Below, in pieces: positions 45,670 through 57,780 of a stretch of DNA of 64,000 bases. The position numbers were made by a program, and so were the translations under genes. Within the stretch, counting starts at the first letter, position 1, and each line of letters begins with the position of its first letter. The notes beneath the pieces were generated by a model that made no database searches, was not told the DNA's origin, and worked only from the letters and a program-made list of their open reading frames with translations. Origin of the DNA: Ditylenchus dipsaci (lineage: Eukaryota > Nematoda > Chromadorea > Rhabditida > Anguinidae); the NCBI GenBank assembly GCA_004194705.1, contig SADC01000319.1, forward strand, positions 1 to 64,000, written 5' to 3'.

Positions 45670-48600
45670 AGTCAATGTCCAAAATGCAAAACAGAAAATT
45701 CTGAAAATTTATGGCGTCAAAACAAACATTGGCTTTCATAAGTGATTCTTCTCCACAATCTAGAGAAAAAATGTAGTAGAAAAGAAAAAACACCGGCATA
45801 TTCAGGTCATTCATTAAAAAGTAACAGAAAGTATTAGGCAAATAGATATAGAGATTCCTGCATACAATAGACGATTCATGCTCTCCAAAACAAGAAAATA
45901 GAAATTTAAGCATGTCTGCATTTTCCAAATTTTTCCCAATCAAGCACCGTTTTCCTGGATCTCTTCACTGTACAAGGGTTGCTGACTGCTGAAGTCCATC
46001 CTGACCACCGCTCTGGACATCGAGGAAGGGGTAGGTGAGGCTGGACAAGGGTAGGGCATCAGCAGCGGTCTCGTCAGCTGAACTAGCAGTACATTCATTA
46101 TCATATAATGCTGACATCAGATCCCAGCCTCCTGACTACCTCCTATGAAAATACTGGTAGATGAGGAGGCAAACAAGTGCCTAGGAAGGAAAGCTCCAGT
46201 GAGGGGTCACTTTGGGAGTCACTGACCCCTCGTCTTCTAGGTCATCTGGATGGCCTGGAGATGGTAGTGGAGGAGGAAGCTGGGTGGAGCCGTTCAGAAT
46301 GGCTGGTAGTAGGGTGTTCTACCAGTGGAGCTGGCTGACTCAAAACCTGAAGAGCTGGAGGCTGAGCTGGAGTCTCCACTAGTCGATCAGACTTGGTCAA
46401 GGTGCTTTCAGGTGGCTGGGAGCGATGGCTGGTGGCATAGTTATGGTTGGAAGTGGGTTGGAATCGAATGTTGCCATTGCTTCTAGGGTACTGAATATTC
46501 TGCTGGAACTCAAGAGGCAGGAAATCTCCGTGAGCGATGGTGGCGTATTCGTGGCATTAGGTCATTTGGTCCCCGGTCATTTGGTCCCCGGTCATTTGGT
46601 CCCCGTCATTTGATCCCCGGTCATTTGGTCCCGTGGTCATTTGGTCCCCGGTCATTTGGTCCCCAAAAGCCGCCAATTTAAAAGGTTCTAACAGGTTCGA
46701 ATCCTGGCGATAACAAAGAATTGTTTTCTACCATGTATTATCCAAATAGGTCTCATTCACCTGGGGAATCGGAAATTGGAAAATTTTGGATTTAGAAAGA
46801 AATATTAAAGACTATATGGGAGGGGAAGGGTATACTGAATAACACTTGGTGATACCCCATTCATCCTCAATGATCCAGATCCACCTCAGTGGTCCAAGTA
46901 CATCCTAAATGGTTCAGATTGACTTTTAGTGGTCCTAACCCACTTTCAATAGTCGGGATCCACTACCAATGCCTCCGTTATTAGTAAAATGGTTCAGATT
47001 TATCCTCAATGGTCTTCAATTCAATCTGGATGTAAAAAATCTTTTGGGTGTCCTCTGGGTTCATTTGGGTGAATACAGTCAACTCTCTTCGTAATAAAAA
47101 TTTTTAATTTAATCTTTTTTCCATGTGAAAAACTCCTATCATTTAATTTTTTATATAATTTAACCTCAATTCTAATGGATCATCGATTAACCTGACATTT
47201 GCATGGGTTTTCAACACTTTTCCAGGTTATTGTGCAGCTTTTTAAAGCGGTCAAATTCCCGGTCACATTCATTTGACTATGTATGCATTCCATTCCTTTT
47301 GGGGATCGTAGTGGGTAGTCTCTTTTTATTTATATTTTTCGACTATTTAAGATGACTTCACGGAAACGGATCTCATTTATTGGTAAATCCATTTACAACT
47401 AGATCTTTTAGGAGCTCCTTGTTTCTGTTGGATGGCAGCAATTCATAATTCATAACGTCGCTAAACAAGTAAAAATAAAAAGATACAGTCTTAGCTAGTT
47501 TATTCGGCATCCTATGGGACTAGCTTCAGAGTGCTGGATATTGAGGTGTCAGATAATTAGGGATGCCGTTTAACAAAGAATAAGCCAATTGCAGTAAAAT
47601 AAAGTAGATTTAGGTTGAAAAATAACCAAGAGTGTCGGATAGCTGTAATGCCAGATATTTGAAGTTTGACTTATTAGAAACACATGAGCATCTTGCAAAC
47701 AAGAGCTAAACGATTTGCAAGTCTCAAAATTGGATCGACATAGGTTTCGTTCAAGACATCATAAAAAAACATTAAAAAAAATTTAAACTGGCGGCTTTGG
47801 GGACCAAATGACCGGGGACCAAATGACCAGGGGACCAAATGACCGGGGACCAAATGACCAGGGGACCAAATGACCGGGGATCAAATGACCGGGATCAAAT
47901 GACCGGGGACCAAATGACCGGGGACCAAATGACCGTCGCCCGTATTCGTAGGTACCTCGTCTGAAAATAGGAGAATTGAGTCTGAAAGAATTCTTTAGAG
48001 GTATTTTTAAAATGTTTGACCAAAAAGATGACCAAGTTCGACTCCTACTGGCTACGGGTGGACTTTTTTGTTCAACTTTGTAGACTTAATATTAACTTTA
48101 CTAAAAAAGTTTGAACATTGAAGTAACAAGGCGGAAAAGCTCAGCTAAGAGGAATCGAACTTGAGACGGTACTTATGCGGCGAGGGAGGGGGGACGCATT
48201 TTATATTAATTTGAGAATAGTGTTAAAATGTCTCCTAAGTAATTTTTATTCACTAAAAATGATAAAAAGCTATCTCATGAAATTTCACTACATAAAAAAA
48301 CTAAATTTGAAGAAAAATTTTTTTTGACCAAAACTAGGGTTGTAAAACGAGTATATGCTTGAGCACATTGGTGAACATGCTCGGCCTATTAAAATCAAGC
48401 ATATTCGTTTTAAAGATTTTCTCGTATTTAGAAAAAATTTACATGGTCAAAATGGTATATTCTTTGAAATTTATACTTGAAATTGTCCCAGTACGAAAAA
48501 AACTGTTCTTAGTGAAAGAAACAGCGATTTTTTGTTTTCAAGAAGTCAAACCTCGATATAGGGTTCAGTTTAAGTGTACAGTTAACTGTACAGTCAACTT

Positions 48601-51261
48601 AACAACTACAGTTAACGCTCATTTGATATGAGTCGATTGATATACCGTATATGCTCTATTAATTAGACACCCCTAAGTTCAAAATCGTGTTTTTGGCATT
48701 GTGTTTTTGACCCACTTTTTGATCACTTCTCTCAGGCAAGTTACCAACCATTTTGTAGCTAGAAAGATGAGCTATCAAATGGTTGGTAACTTGCCTGAGA
48801 GAAGTGATCAAAAAGTGGGTCAAAACACAATGCCAAAACACGATTTTGAACTTAGGGTGTGTCTAATTAATAGAGCATATACGGTATCCGGTGGAAATTT
48901 TACCTTGGCCCCCCTTGTTGATTTTTTTTTGTGAAAAATGCCTTGACCTCCCTTCTTTTATCCTAATGTGATTAATGTGATCATTAATGTCGTCTCAATC
49001 GCCATGATCACATTAAATAAACAAGCAAACCAAGGAAAAATACGGAGAAAAGCAGCAGGGGACAAGTCGAAATTCGCGCCGGATTTGACATCAGAGCCGT
49101 AAACAGTATAATAGCGGACCCTGCGACTCTTGTTTTCCATAAGTCGAACCTCGATATTGAGGCCTATTTCAACTGTACAGTTAACTAAACAGTCAACTGT
49201 ACAGCCACAGTTGGTGGCCATCTGGTATAAGCAATATGCTCGAATATGCTCGAAAAATATGAAAATGCTCGAGCATATGATCGAAATGAAACTGCTCTAG
49301 CAGTTTGACACCCTAACCAAAACGCTGACTCGTCTTGGTCCCCAAGGCCATAACTTAAATTTTGGTCAAATTTTTTTCCGAAAAATCGATTTTTCATTTT
49401 GGAAAGTGTCAGAAAATAGCTTTAATATTATTTTTAGCGTATAAAAGTTACTTGGGAGATGTTTAAGCACTTTTCTCAAATCAATATAAAATGCGCCCCA
49501 TGAAGTGCATAAGTGCCTTTGAGACCACTAGATCAAAAATATTTTCTAAAATTCTTCACTCACTGTTATTTTCCATGCCAAAAGAGTCTACTTGACTTTG
49601 GTATTGCTGGCCGGGCAGCAGCAAGTGGCTGAGATATGTAAGAGGATGATTCAGTGTGTCATTTATCTGGCAGGAGGACGAAAATAAAATTATTTCAAAT
49701 ATTCAAACTGAAATATATTAAAAAATAATTCTCAACCAACCAAAAGACATTCGAAAGTGTCAATAGGAAAGGCACACGTGGCAGAATTGGCAGTGGAGTT
49801 GGTGGAAGAGGCAGGTGGTCCTGATCCATAGGCAGTGGGCGAGTTGAGCTCGGGGAAACTGAACTCATGACAGGAAGTCGAAGAGGTGCTACTGCTGTTA
49901 GAGTGGTTAGCCCCGGTGGGACGCAAGCACTCAGGCACCCAGACGTTCACTTGTAGCCATTTGAAGTAGTCTTTTGCAGCTGAAATAGTCAAATTTTGAG
50001 CTAACAGCTGGTTTATATCTAGGGTTGTCGAGTCGAGTACTCGACTCGAAAATTTTGAGTTTTGATAAGATTTGGAGTCGAGAACTCGAAAAGTTCGAGT
50101 ACTCGACAACCCTACTTATTTGCCTTAGATTAGGTTTAAGTTACCCCTTAAAACGTAAGTGTGTTAACTTGGTCCCAGCCACCGCTACCTTTTTTACCTA
50201 TTGTTCAGGTTGCTTGCTCTTGAAGTAGTTCGCCCACCTAATCGACAATTTTGTTACCTATCTGTGTGCTTTACTTATCCTTTCCGTGGTTTGACATGCT
50301 TTCCAGGGGGTTAAATTTAGGTCTGCGACATTTACTGGTAAATTGAAAATAGCTAAATTTACCGGTAAATTGGCCCTTATTCACCGAAGACCGGTAATTA
50401 GAAACTTTTCATGACTCGGGAATTTCTAATACAATATACTAGAAATTCTACAGTTATCATGCTGTGTCAGTTTTCACCCGTCGATAACTGTGCGTTAATA
50501 TATGTAGAATTTTTCGTATGTTATAGTAGAAATTCGACAGTTATCGAAAATCATAATTTACCTGTTTTGGGTAAAATAATCTTTCAGTTGATTTGACATG
50601 CATGCACATGGTTTAGATACCGTACGAGTGATTAAACTACTCCTTACTTAGCTTATTTATTCTCTATTTACCTAGCCTTCAGGGTTCTACTTTCACTTCA
50701 ACACTGAACCCAGTCAAATATTTAAAGAAATCAACACGTACTGTCTGATTGAACGCCACACATCCCAGTAATGTAGCCAGTCCAATCATAGTATTTGCTG
50801 AACTAAACAGCATGCACATCCCTTGATTTATTTTCTAAGAGACAGTAGATCAATCTCTCACCAAACACAATACACTAAAAGTACAGCACAAAGCCAGCAA
50901 AAGTACCAAAGCAGCCGTTGACTTGAAATCAGCTTTAGTTGTCTTTACAATGTTGGCATCTGCAGTGACCTTCTGTTTGCAGGGTTTATAGCACAGTTCG
51001 GAGGTTTGGCACGAGCTGGGAACAGGATAGAATGGCCCAGGAGAGCACAGACAGCAGAAAGTAGTGGAGTAAACCAGCAAGAATGCTGCAGAGCATCTAA
51101 AATTCAGGTGATTTAAAATTGCTTAGGCTAAAATTTTTGGTCAAAACCACCTACCTCATTGTCAGTCTTGAACAATCCAACCAGCATCAATACGTCAGAG
51201 ACCAGCAAGACTAGGCAAAAGTGTTTATGGATTGAGAATTGTTGCGAGTTTTGTTTTCATC
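45670..51261 (-). CDS. Adhesion (latrophilin-like) GPCR, 3' half
   Basis: Exon ending at 51155 reads SIHKHFCLVLLVSDVLMLVG, and the next (from 51096) MLCSILAGLLHYFLLSVLSW, an excellent match to TM2-TM3 of adhesion GPCRs (class B2). Further along, ADFKSTAALVLLLALC fits TM6. Exon 50834-50742 (LFSSANTMIGLATLLGCVAF) fits TM7. Cytoplasmic-tail exons follow: 49979-49741 (AKDYFKWLQVNVWVPEC, then Ser/Asn-rich), 49666-49564, and 47960 to about 46000, which is split by a transposon at 46553-47940. The C-terminal tail has LPPPLPSPGHPDDLEDEGS and a terminus near 45960. TM4 and TM5 were not found: only about 110 bases lie between TM3 and TM6, and a frame change occurs there. TM1 and the extracellular part are missing, probably upstream. 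Class B2 receptors sense adhesion at the cell surface. Confidence 0.72.
46553..47940. mobile_element. TIR element (family C) with GGTCATTTGGTCCCC words, inserted in a GPCR exon
   Basis: Ends GGCATTAGGTCATTTGGTCC and the inverted form of GACCAAATGACCGTCGCC. A perfect 9-bp duplication CGTATTCGT lies at 46544-46552 and 47941-47949. Six word copies at the left and nine at the right. Exon sequence on the two sides joins in frame once the element and one target copy are removed. Interior arrays (46860-46990) carry ATGGTCC/GATCCA repeats. No transposase. Confidence 0.9.
48336..49320. mobile_element. hAT-like element with nested palindromes, hosting ACCGTA copy 7
   Basis: Left TAGGGTTGTAAAACGAGTAT, right GCTCTAGCAGTTTGACACCCTA. 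Words TATGCTCGAGCA occur mainly at the right. Inside, GTCAAACCTCGATAT and its partner (CGAACCTCGATATTGAGG on the other arm) with TGTACAGTTAACTGTACAG form a second inverted pair, so a TA-MITE-like piece is also present. Lies in a GPCR intron between exons 49564 and 47960. Confidence 0.55.
48643..48886. mobile_element. ACCGTA-family MITE copy 7, word AATTAGACACCC
   Basis: Left TACCGTATATGCTCTATTAA, right TTAATAGAGCATATACGGTA. The word is AATTAGACACCC/GTGTGTCTAATT. The whole element is a near-perfect palindrome of about 2 x 110 bp (AGTTACCAACCATTT and its inverse near the turn). Confidence 0.85.
50020..50114. mobile_element. hAT-like MITE of 95 bp, word CGAGTACTCGA
   Basis: Ends TAGGGTTGTCGAGTCGAGTA and the inverted TACTCGACAACCCTA, with the palindrome CGAGTACTCG at each end. 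Same terminal 12 bases as the complete hAT at 15248. Lies in a GPCR intron. Confidence 0.8.
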
Positions 51262-52060
51262 TACAAAAGTGTACATTACCATTAAAATTCAATGATTTGA
51301 AAAATTCAAATCATAAAATTAATCCAACAAATCAAAACTGATGAAATGAACACATTTCAAAGTAAAAAACAAAATAAAAAGAAGACATATTTTTGTATGA
51401 CTATTGTCGACTATGCTCCAGCCCTAGCTGCTAACACCATTACCACTACTGCTGAATTCATCAAGTGTTGTAAGAAAAAAGAAGGAAAAATGTAGTGGGT
51501 GATTGGGCCGCAACACACACCCAGCTAACTAGCTATCGATTTACAATAAGCAATAGGGAACAAAAAGAAGAAGAAGCTAGGCAGTGGTAGTAGCAGCGGG
51601 TGGCGGAAAAGCACTTCAAGCACAAGCTTCTCCTGTATCCTTTTCTCGTTTATTTACCTTTGGAAGGAGGAGGGAGGATGTCCACTCTTCATTAGGGGGA
51701 CCGTTTAGTGATGCTTGTTGTCCACTATTAGATAAAAGGATCAACAGCAGCAAGGACAACAATAACAACAACAATTCAGGTGCATACACACAAATTTGAT
51801 AAAAATAGAGGAGAAAGGAGCAGGGTCTTTTGCAAAACTTAGGGGCGAGAAGAGAAAAGATGGTTGACTTGAGGTGGGGTATGATTTCTTGTGTAACCAT
51901 TTTTTGGTTGGCTATAAGATTGTAAGGAATCCGACTTTTTAGGAAAAAAAATTGGTAGCTGATAGATTTTCGAAGACCTACCGATTGTCAATGACAGATT
52001 TCGGACACTACCGAATTCTCCCTTGTGAGAAGCATGGTTTGTACAGTCCATCCTCCAATA
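51262..52060. other. Upstream flank of the visible GPCR exons; no exon assigned
   Basis: Purine/AT-rich DNA with short AAG and CAA repeats (51565, 51745). Several frames are open by composition, including a Leu run encoded by CAA/CAG trimers on the minus strand, which I do not trust. TM1 and the GPS/GAIN region of the receptor should lie upstream but were not recognised here. Confidence 0.4.
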
Positions 52061-52072
52061 TAGTGGCATATT

Positions 52073-55000
52073 CTCGAGTTCGATGAACTGTGTAGCGAAG
52101 GTTGACAGTATACAATAAGTGGATCGTGAAGCGAGGGTTGACTGTATATAGTGAGTGGACTGTTTAGCGAGGGTTGACTGTATACAATAAGTGGATTGTA
52201 AAGCGAGCGTTCACTGTATATATTGAGTGGATTGTGTAGCAAAGGTTGACTGTATACAATAAGTGAACTGTGTAACGAGGGTTTTCTGTATACAATAAGT
52301 GAACTGTGTAGCGAAGGTTGACTGTATACAATAAGTGAACTGTTTAGCGAAGGTTGACTGTATACAATAAGTGAACTGTGCAGCGATGGATGACTGTATA
52401 CAATAAGTGGATTGTGAAGCGAGGGTTTACTGTATATATTGAGTGGATTGTGTAGCGAAGGTTGACTGTATACAATAAGTGGACTGTGTAACGAGCGTTG
52501 TCTGTATACAATAAGTAAACTGTGTAGCGAAGGTTGACAGTATACAATAAGTGGATTGTGAAGCGAGGGTTTACTGTATATATTGAGTGGATTGTGTAGC
52601 GAAGGTTGACTGTATACAATAAGTGAACTGTTTAGCGAAGGTTGACTGTATACAATAAGTGACTGTGTAGCGATGGTTGACTGTATACAATGAGTGGAAT
52701 GTGTAGTGAGGGTTGACTGTATATAGTGAGTGAACTGTTTAGCGATGGTTGACTGTATACAATAAGTCAACTTTGTAACGAGGGTTGACTGTATAAAGTA
52801 AGTGGATTGTATAGCGAAGGTTGACTGTATACAATAAGTGAACTGTGTAGCGAAGGTTGACTGTATACAATAAGTGAACTGTGTAGCGAAGGTTGACTGT
52901 ATATAATAAGTGAACTGTGTAGCGATGGTTGACTATATACAATAAGTGGACTGTGTAACGAGGGTTGACTGTATAAAGTAAGTAAATTGTGTAGCGAAGG
53001 TTGACTGTATACAATAAGTGAACTGTGTAGCGAATGTTGACTGTATACAATAAGTGACTGTGTAGCGATGGTTGACTGTATACAATAAGTGGATCGTGAA
53101 GCGAGGGTTGACTGTATATAGTGAGTGGACTGTTTAGCGAGGGTTGACTGTATACAATAAGTGGATTGTAAAGCGAGCGTTCACTGTATATATTGAGTGG
53201 ATTGTGTAGCAAAGGTTGACTGTATACAATAAGTGAACTGTGTAACGAGGGTTTTCTGTATACAATAAGTGAACTGTTTAGCGAAGGTTGACTGTATGCA
53301 ATAAGTGAACTGTTAAGCGATGTTTGACTGTATACAATAAGTGGACTGTGTAACGAGGGTTGACTGTATAAAGTAAAAGGATTGTGTAGCGAAGGTTGAC
53401 TGTATACAATAAGTGAACTGTGTAGCGAAGGTTGACTGTATACAATAAGTGACTGTGTAGCGATGGTTGACTATATACAATAAGTGAACTGTTTAGCGAA
53501 GGTTGACTGTATACAATAAGTGAACTGTGTAGCGAAGGTTGACTGTATATAATAAGTGAACTGTGTAGCGATGGTTGACTATATACAATAAGTGGACTGT
53601 GTAACGAGGGTTGACTGTATAAAGTAAGTAAATTGTGTAGCGAAGGTTGACTGTATACAATAAGTGAACTGTGTAGCGAATGTTGACTGTATACAATAAG
53701 TGACTGTGTAGCGATGGTTGACTGTATACAATAAGTGGATCGTGAAGCGAGGGTTGACTGTATATAGTGAGTGGACTGTTTAGCGAGGGTTGACTGTATA
53801 CAATAAGTGGATTGTAAAGCGAGCGTTCACTGTATATATTGAGTGGATTGTGTAGCAAAGGTTGACTGTATACAATAAGTGAACTGTGTAACGAGGGTTT
53901 TCTGTATACAATAAGTGAACTGTTTAGCGAAGGTTGACTGTATGCAATAAGTGAACTGTTAAGCGATGTTTGACTGTATACAATAAGTGGACTGTGTAAC
54001 GAGGGTTGACTGTATAAAGTAAAAGGATTGTGTAGCGAAGGTTGACTGTATACAATAAGTGAACTGTGTAGCGAAGGTTGACTGTATACAATAAGTGACT
54101 GTGTAGCGATGGTTGACTATATACAATAAGTGAACTGTTTAGCGAAGGTTGACTGTATACAATAAGTGAACTGTGTAGCGAAGGTTGACTGTATATAATA
54201 AGTGAACTGTGTAGCGATGGTTGACTATATACAATAAGTGGACTGTGTAACGAGGGTTGACTGTATAAAGTAAGTAAATTGTGTAGCGAAGGTTGACTGT
54301 ATACAATAAGTGAACTGTGTAGCGAATGTTGACTGTATACAATAAGTGACTGTGTAGCGATGGTTGACTGTATCCAATAAGTGGATCGTGAAGCGAGGGT
54401 TGACTGTATATAGTGAGTGGACTGTTTAGCGAGGGTTGACTGTATACAATAAGTGGATTGTAAAGCGAGCGTTCACTGTATATATTGAGTGGATTGTGTA
54501 GCAAAGGTTGACTGTATACAATAAGTGAACTGTGTAACGAGGGTTTTCTGTATACAATAAGTGAACTGTTTAGCGAAGGTTGACTGTATGCAATAAGTGA
54601 ACTGTTAAGCGATGTTTGACTGTATACAATAAGTGGACTGTGTAACGAGGGTTGACTGTATAAAGTAAAAGGATTGTGTAGCGAAGGTTGACTGTATACA
54701 ATAAGTGAACTGTGTAGCGAAGGTTGACTGCATACAATAAGTGACTGTGTAGCGATGGTTGACTATATACAATAAGTGAACTGTTTAGCGAAGGTTGACT
54801 GTATACAATAAGTGAACTGTGCAGCGATGGATGACTGTATACAATAAGTGGATTGTGAAGCGAGGGTTTACTGTATATATTGAGTGGATTGTGTAGCGAA
54901 GGTTGACTGTATACAATAAGTGGGACTGTGTAACGAGCGTTGTCTGTATACAATAAGTGAACTGTTTAGCGATAGTTGACTGTATACAATAAGTGGACTT

Positions 55001-55820
55001 TGTAACGAGGGTTGACTGTATAAAGTAAGTGGATTGTAGAGCGAAGGTTGACTGTATACAATAAGTGAACTGTGCAGCGATGGATGACTGTATACAATAA
55101 GTGGATTGTGAAGCGAGGGTTACTGTATATATTGAGTGGATTGTGTAGCGAAGGTTGACTGTATACAATAAGTGGACTGTGTAACGAGCGTTGTCTGTAT
55201 ACAATAAGTGAACTGTTTAGCGATAGTTGACTGTATACAATAAGTGGACTTTGTAACGAGGGTTGACTGTATAAAGTAAGTGGATTGTAGAGCGAAGGTT
55301 GACTGTATACAATAAGTGAACTGTGTAGCGAAGGTTAACTGTATACAATAAGTGGACTGTGTAGCGAAGGTTGACTGTATACAATAAGTGAACTGTTTTA
55401 GCGATAGTTGACTGTATACAATAAGTGACTGTGTAACGAGCGTTGTCTGTATACAATAAGTGAACTGTTTAGCGATAGTTGACTGTATACAATAAGTGGA
55501 CTTTGTAACGAGGGTTGACTGTATAAAGTAAGTGGATTGTAGAGCGAAGGTTGACTGTATACAATAAGTGAACTGTGCAGCGATGGATGACTGTATATAT
55601 TGAGTGGATTGTGTAGCGAAGGTTGACTGTATACAATAAGTGAACTGTTTAGCGATAGTTGACTGTATACAATAAGTGTACTGTGTAGCGAAGGTTAACT
55701 GTATACAATAAGTGGACTGTGTAGCGAAGGTTGACTGTATACAATAAGTGAACTGTTTAGCGATAGTTGACTGTATACATAAGTGGACTTTGTAACGAGG
55801 GTTGACTGTATAAAGTAAGA
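52073..55820. repeat. Satellite of about 36-bp units with a 646-bp higher-order repeat
   Basis: About 100 tandem units of roughly 36 bp, consensus GACTGTATACAATAAGTG then AACTGTGTAGCGAAGGTT. Variants (GCGAGGGTT, GCGATGGTT, AACGAGGGTT, ATAAAGTAAGTG, ATATATTGAGTG) recur in a fixed order. The same variant order returns with a period of 646 bases at least three times between about 52.8 and 54.8 kb. Read on the minus strand each unit contains TACAGTCAACCTTCGCTA, close to the TACAGTCAAACCTCGATT ends of the TA-flanked MITEs here. Long open frames (up to 286 codons) arise because the unit length is a multiple of three; they are not genes. Confidence 0.95.
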
Positions 55821-55997
55821 GCTGTTTTGCAGAGCTGTTTTCTGACAGGACGAAAAAAAAAGCTCCGTTACCGATGATTCTCTCGATATTGATCGTCAAA
55901 AAAAGTTTCTGATTGTTAACCTTTTCAGTTGTTGTTAAAATTTTGAACATAAATTGTAGATGATTAAAATTGTATGGCAAAAAATTTCGCGAAAAAT

Positions 55998-56118
55998 TTG
56001 CTCGAGCAGGGTTGAAAAATAAAGTCCCCTCTCCATTAGAGCCTCCTTTCTAATAGAGCACCCTCTAAAGGTTGATTCAAAAATAAAGCCCCGGGGCTCT
56101 ATTAGAGCATTTACGGTA
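55998..56118. mobile_element. ACCGTA-family MITE copy 9, partial, word AATAGAGCMCC
   Basis: Right end GCTCTATTAGAGCATTTACGGTA. The words TTAGAGCCTCC, TAATAGAGCACCC and GGGGCTCTATTAG are present, and the constant GGGTTGAAAAATAAAG lies at the left. The left terminal ACCGTA is missing. Confidence 0.55.
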
Positions 56119-56727
56119 CATTTAGAATTCTATGAGTTTCATGTAAAAAATGACTATTTTGCTACATTTAGAACAATTTGAGACAAATAAATTTAGATAA
56201 TTGATTGTAGCACCCGCCAAAGTGGTTATACATAACATGGCTGTGGATTTCTTGCTCCTGAATAACGACATTATTTGAAGTTTTTTTATCGTAAGTACAG
56301 TTCTTTTAGTTACAGTTATTACAGTTCACAGTTATTTCTACAAAAAATCTCCATACGATGGCACCACCGAGCTATTCAGTATGATAGCCCCTATATAACG
56401 GCACTTCTCTGTATAACAAATATTTAAGGTAGTTTCCAAGATGGCCTTTAAATAAAGATTTGACTGTGGTATGTTTTTGCAAATAATTTTATGAAATACA
56501 GAAAAAATGTTTTATTTACAATAGCATTTTTAATATTCAAATTTCGATTGGTGTATTCTGTGCAAAAAATCTTTTTTGAATCTGCAATCATACAAAAACT
56601 ATATTACCTATCACTATCTAAACAAAAAAAACCTAGGAAAAATAAAGTTAAGTGTGTTTGAACAAAGATTTTTATTTAATTTAGTATATTTAAAAACTTT
56701 TACTGCAACTTTTTAGAGTTTATTATA
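56119..56727. other. No gene recognised
   Basis: AT-rich DNA. A short (AGTTACAGTTATTACAGTT) repeat lies at 56310. CTATATAACGGCACTTCTCTG may be a remnant of a TA-MITE word array. No exon seen. Confidence 0.4.
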
Positions 56728-56883
56728 CAGTCGAGTCTCGATATAGTGGCATCCCTCGGACTGACCATCAGGTGCACTATGCCGAGGGTGCCACTATATC
56801 GAGGTATCACTCTAGTTATTTCAGCTAGCAGAAAGAAAGCAAACTAGCCGTGATCGAGGTGCCACTATATCGAGACTCGACTG
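56728..56883. mobile_element. TA-flanked MITE, word GGTGCCACTATATCGAG
   Basis: Ends CAGTCGAGTCTCGATATAGT and the inverse, bordered by TA. The word GGTGCCACTATATCGAG occurs about four times. Same design as 14998 and 44168. Confidence 0.85.
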
Positions 56884-57099
56884 TATCAGATGATAGCCTG
56901 TTGAAACTGAGATTTAGGAAATAAATTTGGTTAAAAAATCACTGAGAATTTTTAAACAAATGAAAATTCGTGATTTGACAAGAGTCTTTTGATCCATTGT
57001 TATATGCTAAAAAAAATCAGTTTTCTGACACTCTCCCACACGAAAATCGATTTTTGAAAAAACATGTTGACCAATATTTGGTTTTTCAGCCTCAAGTCT

Positions 57100-57780
57100 C
57101 CTGCGCGCCAATTAGACACAAATCACTCGAAAGTGACTCTGGACGCATGAAGAAAGCATACATGCCAGGGTTTTATATTTAGTAGGCACTAATTAACTGA
57201 AGTATGTTAAAATGGTGTTTTCTGAAAATATAGCACTTAGTCTGCAAAAAAAGTAATGTCTGTAACAATAAATTAATGTTTTCTGGTTGCGCGAAGAACA
57301 CTCTGGAACATCAAAAGCTTAATTGAATCATTCAAACGCTCATAATCTAATTCCTTCTCAATCTTGTGAATGTCCTGCAAGCACTCGTATTGATCAATAA
57401 GATAATTCTGAAAATCGAAAGAAATAAGAGATAAGTCAGTAACCGCTAAAGCCTTTCTGTTTGGTAGTGGTGCAAGGGCCAGCTTTTGTATATCAAAATA
57501 TGCCGTAACACTTTACTTGACCCCTTCGAGGGCTTGGAGTTGTCCCACATAACTTAGACACAATCCCTCGAAAGGACCTGGATGCATGAAAAAACATGCA
57601 TACCAGAGTTTATTTATTCGGTAGGCCCCAGTATTCAAAACTATGTTCAACATCTTATTTTTAGTAGCCCTGTGACTAGTGGCCCCTTTTTATTCCCTTC
57701 CCCTCTAATACAGCCCTAAATCCCTAAAATAAAAAGCACCAATTAAAAAAAATTTTAATTTCGACCTACTACCGAATAAA
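57100..57780. repeat. Two copies of the dispersed AATCACTCGAAAG repeat flanking an exon
   Basis: ACACAAATCACTCGAAAGTG (57116) and ACACAATCCCTCGAAAGGAC (57548) start two partial copies of the repeat also seen at 7670 and 39310. The second continues into GGTAGGCCCCAGTATTCAAA and CCCTTCCCCTCTAATACAG, like 7735-7845. The exon 57415-57285 lies between them. Confidence 0.65.
57278..57412 (-). CDS. Terminal exon of an unrecognised protein
   Basis: After a good acceptor (TCTTTCGATTTTCAG) a frame of 44 codons runs to a stop: NYLIDQYECLQDIHKIEKEL followed by DYERLNDSIKLLMFQ and a basic end. It is charged and probably helical. It could be the last exon of the BTB-containing gene at 58.7 kb on the same strand, but no joining exon was found. 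Family not recognised. Confidence 0.45.

Noticed and set aside
51616..51900. Leu-rich frame that could be a signal anchor of the GPCR
   Set aside because: The Leu run comes from CAA/CAG trinucleotide repeats, and no splice site joins it to the receptor exons.
51988..55980. Very long minus-strand open frames with repeated HLLYTVNLRYTV and IVYSQPSLHSSL strings
   Set aside because: They coincide exactly with the 36-bp satellite. The unit is a multiple of three without stops in some frames, so the frames are automatic.
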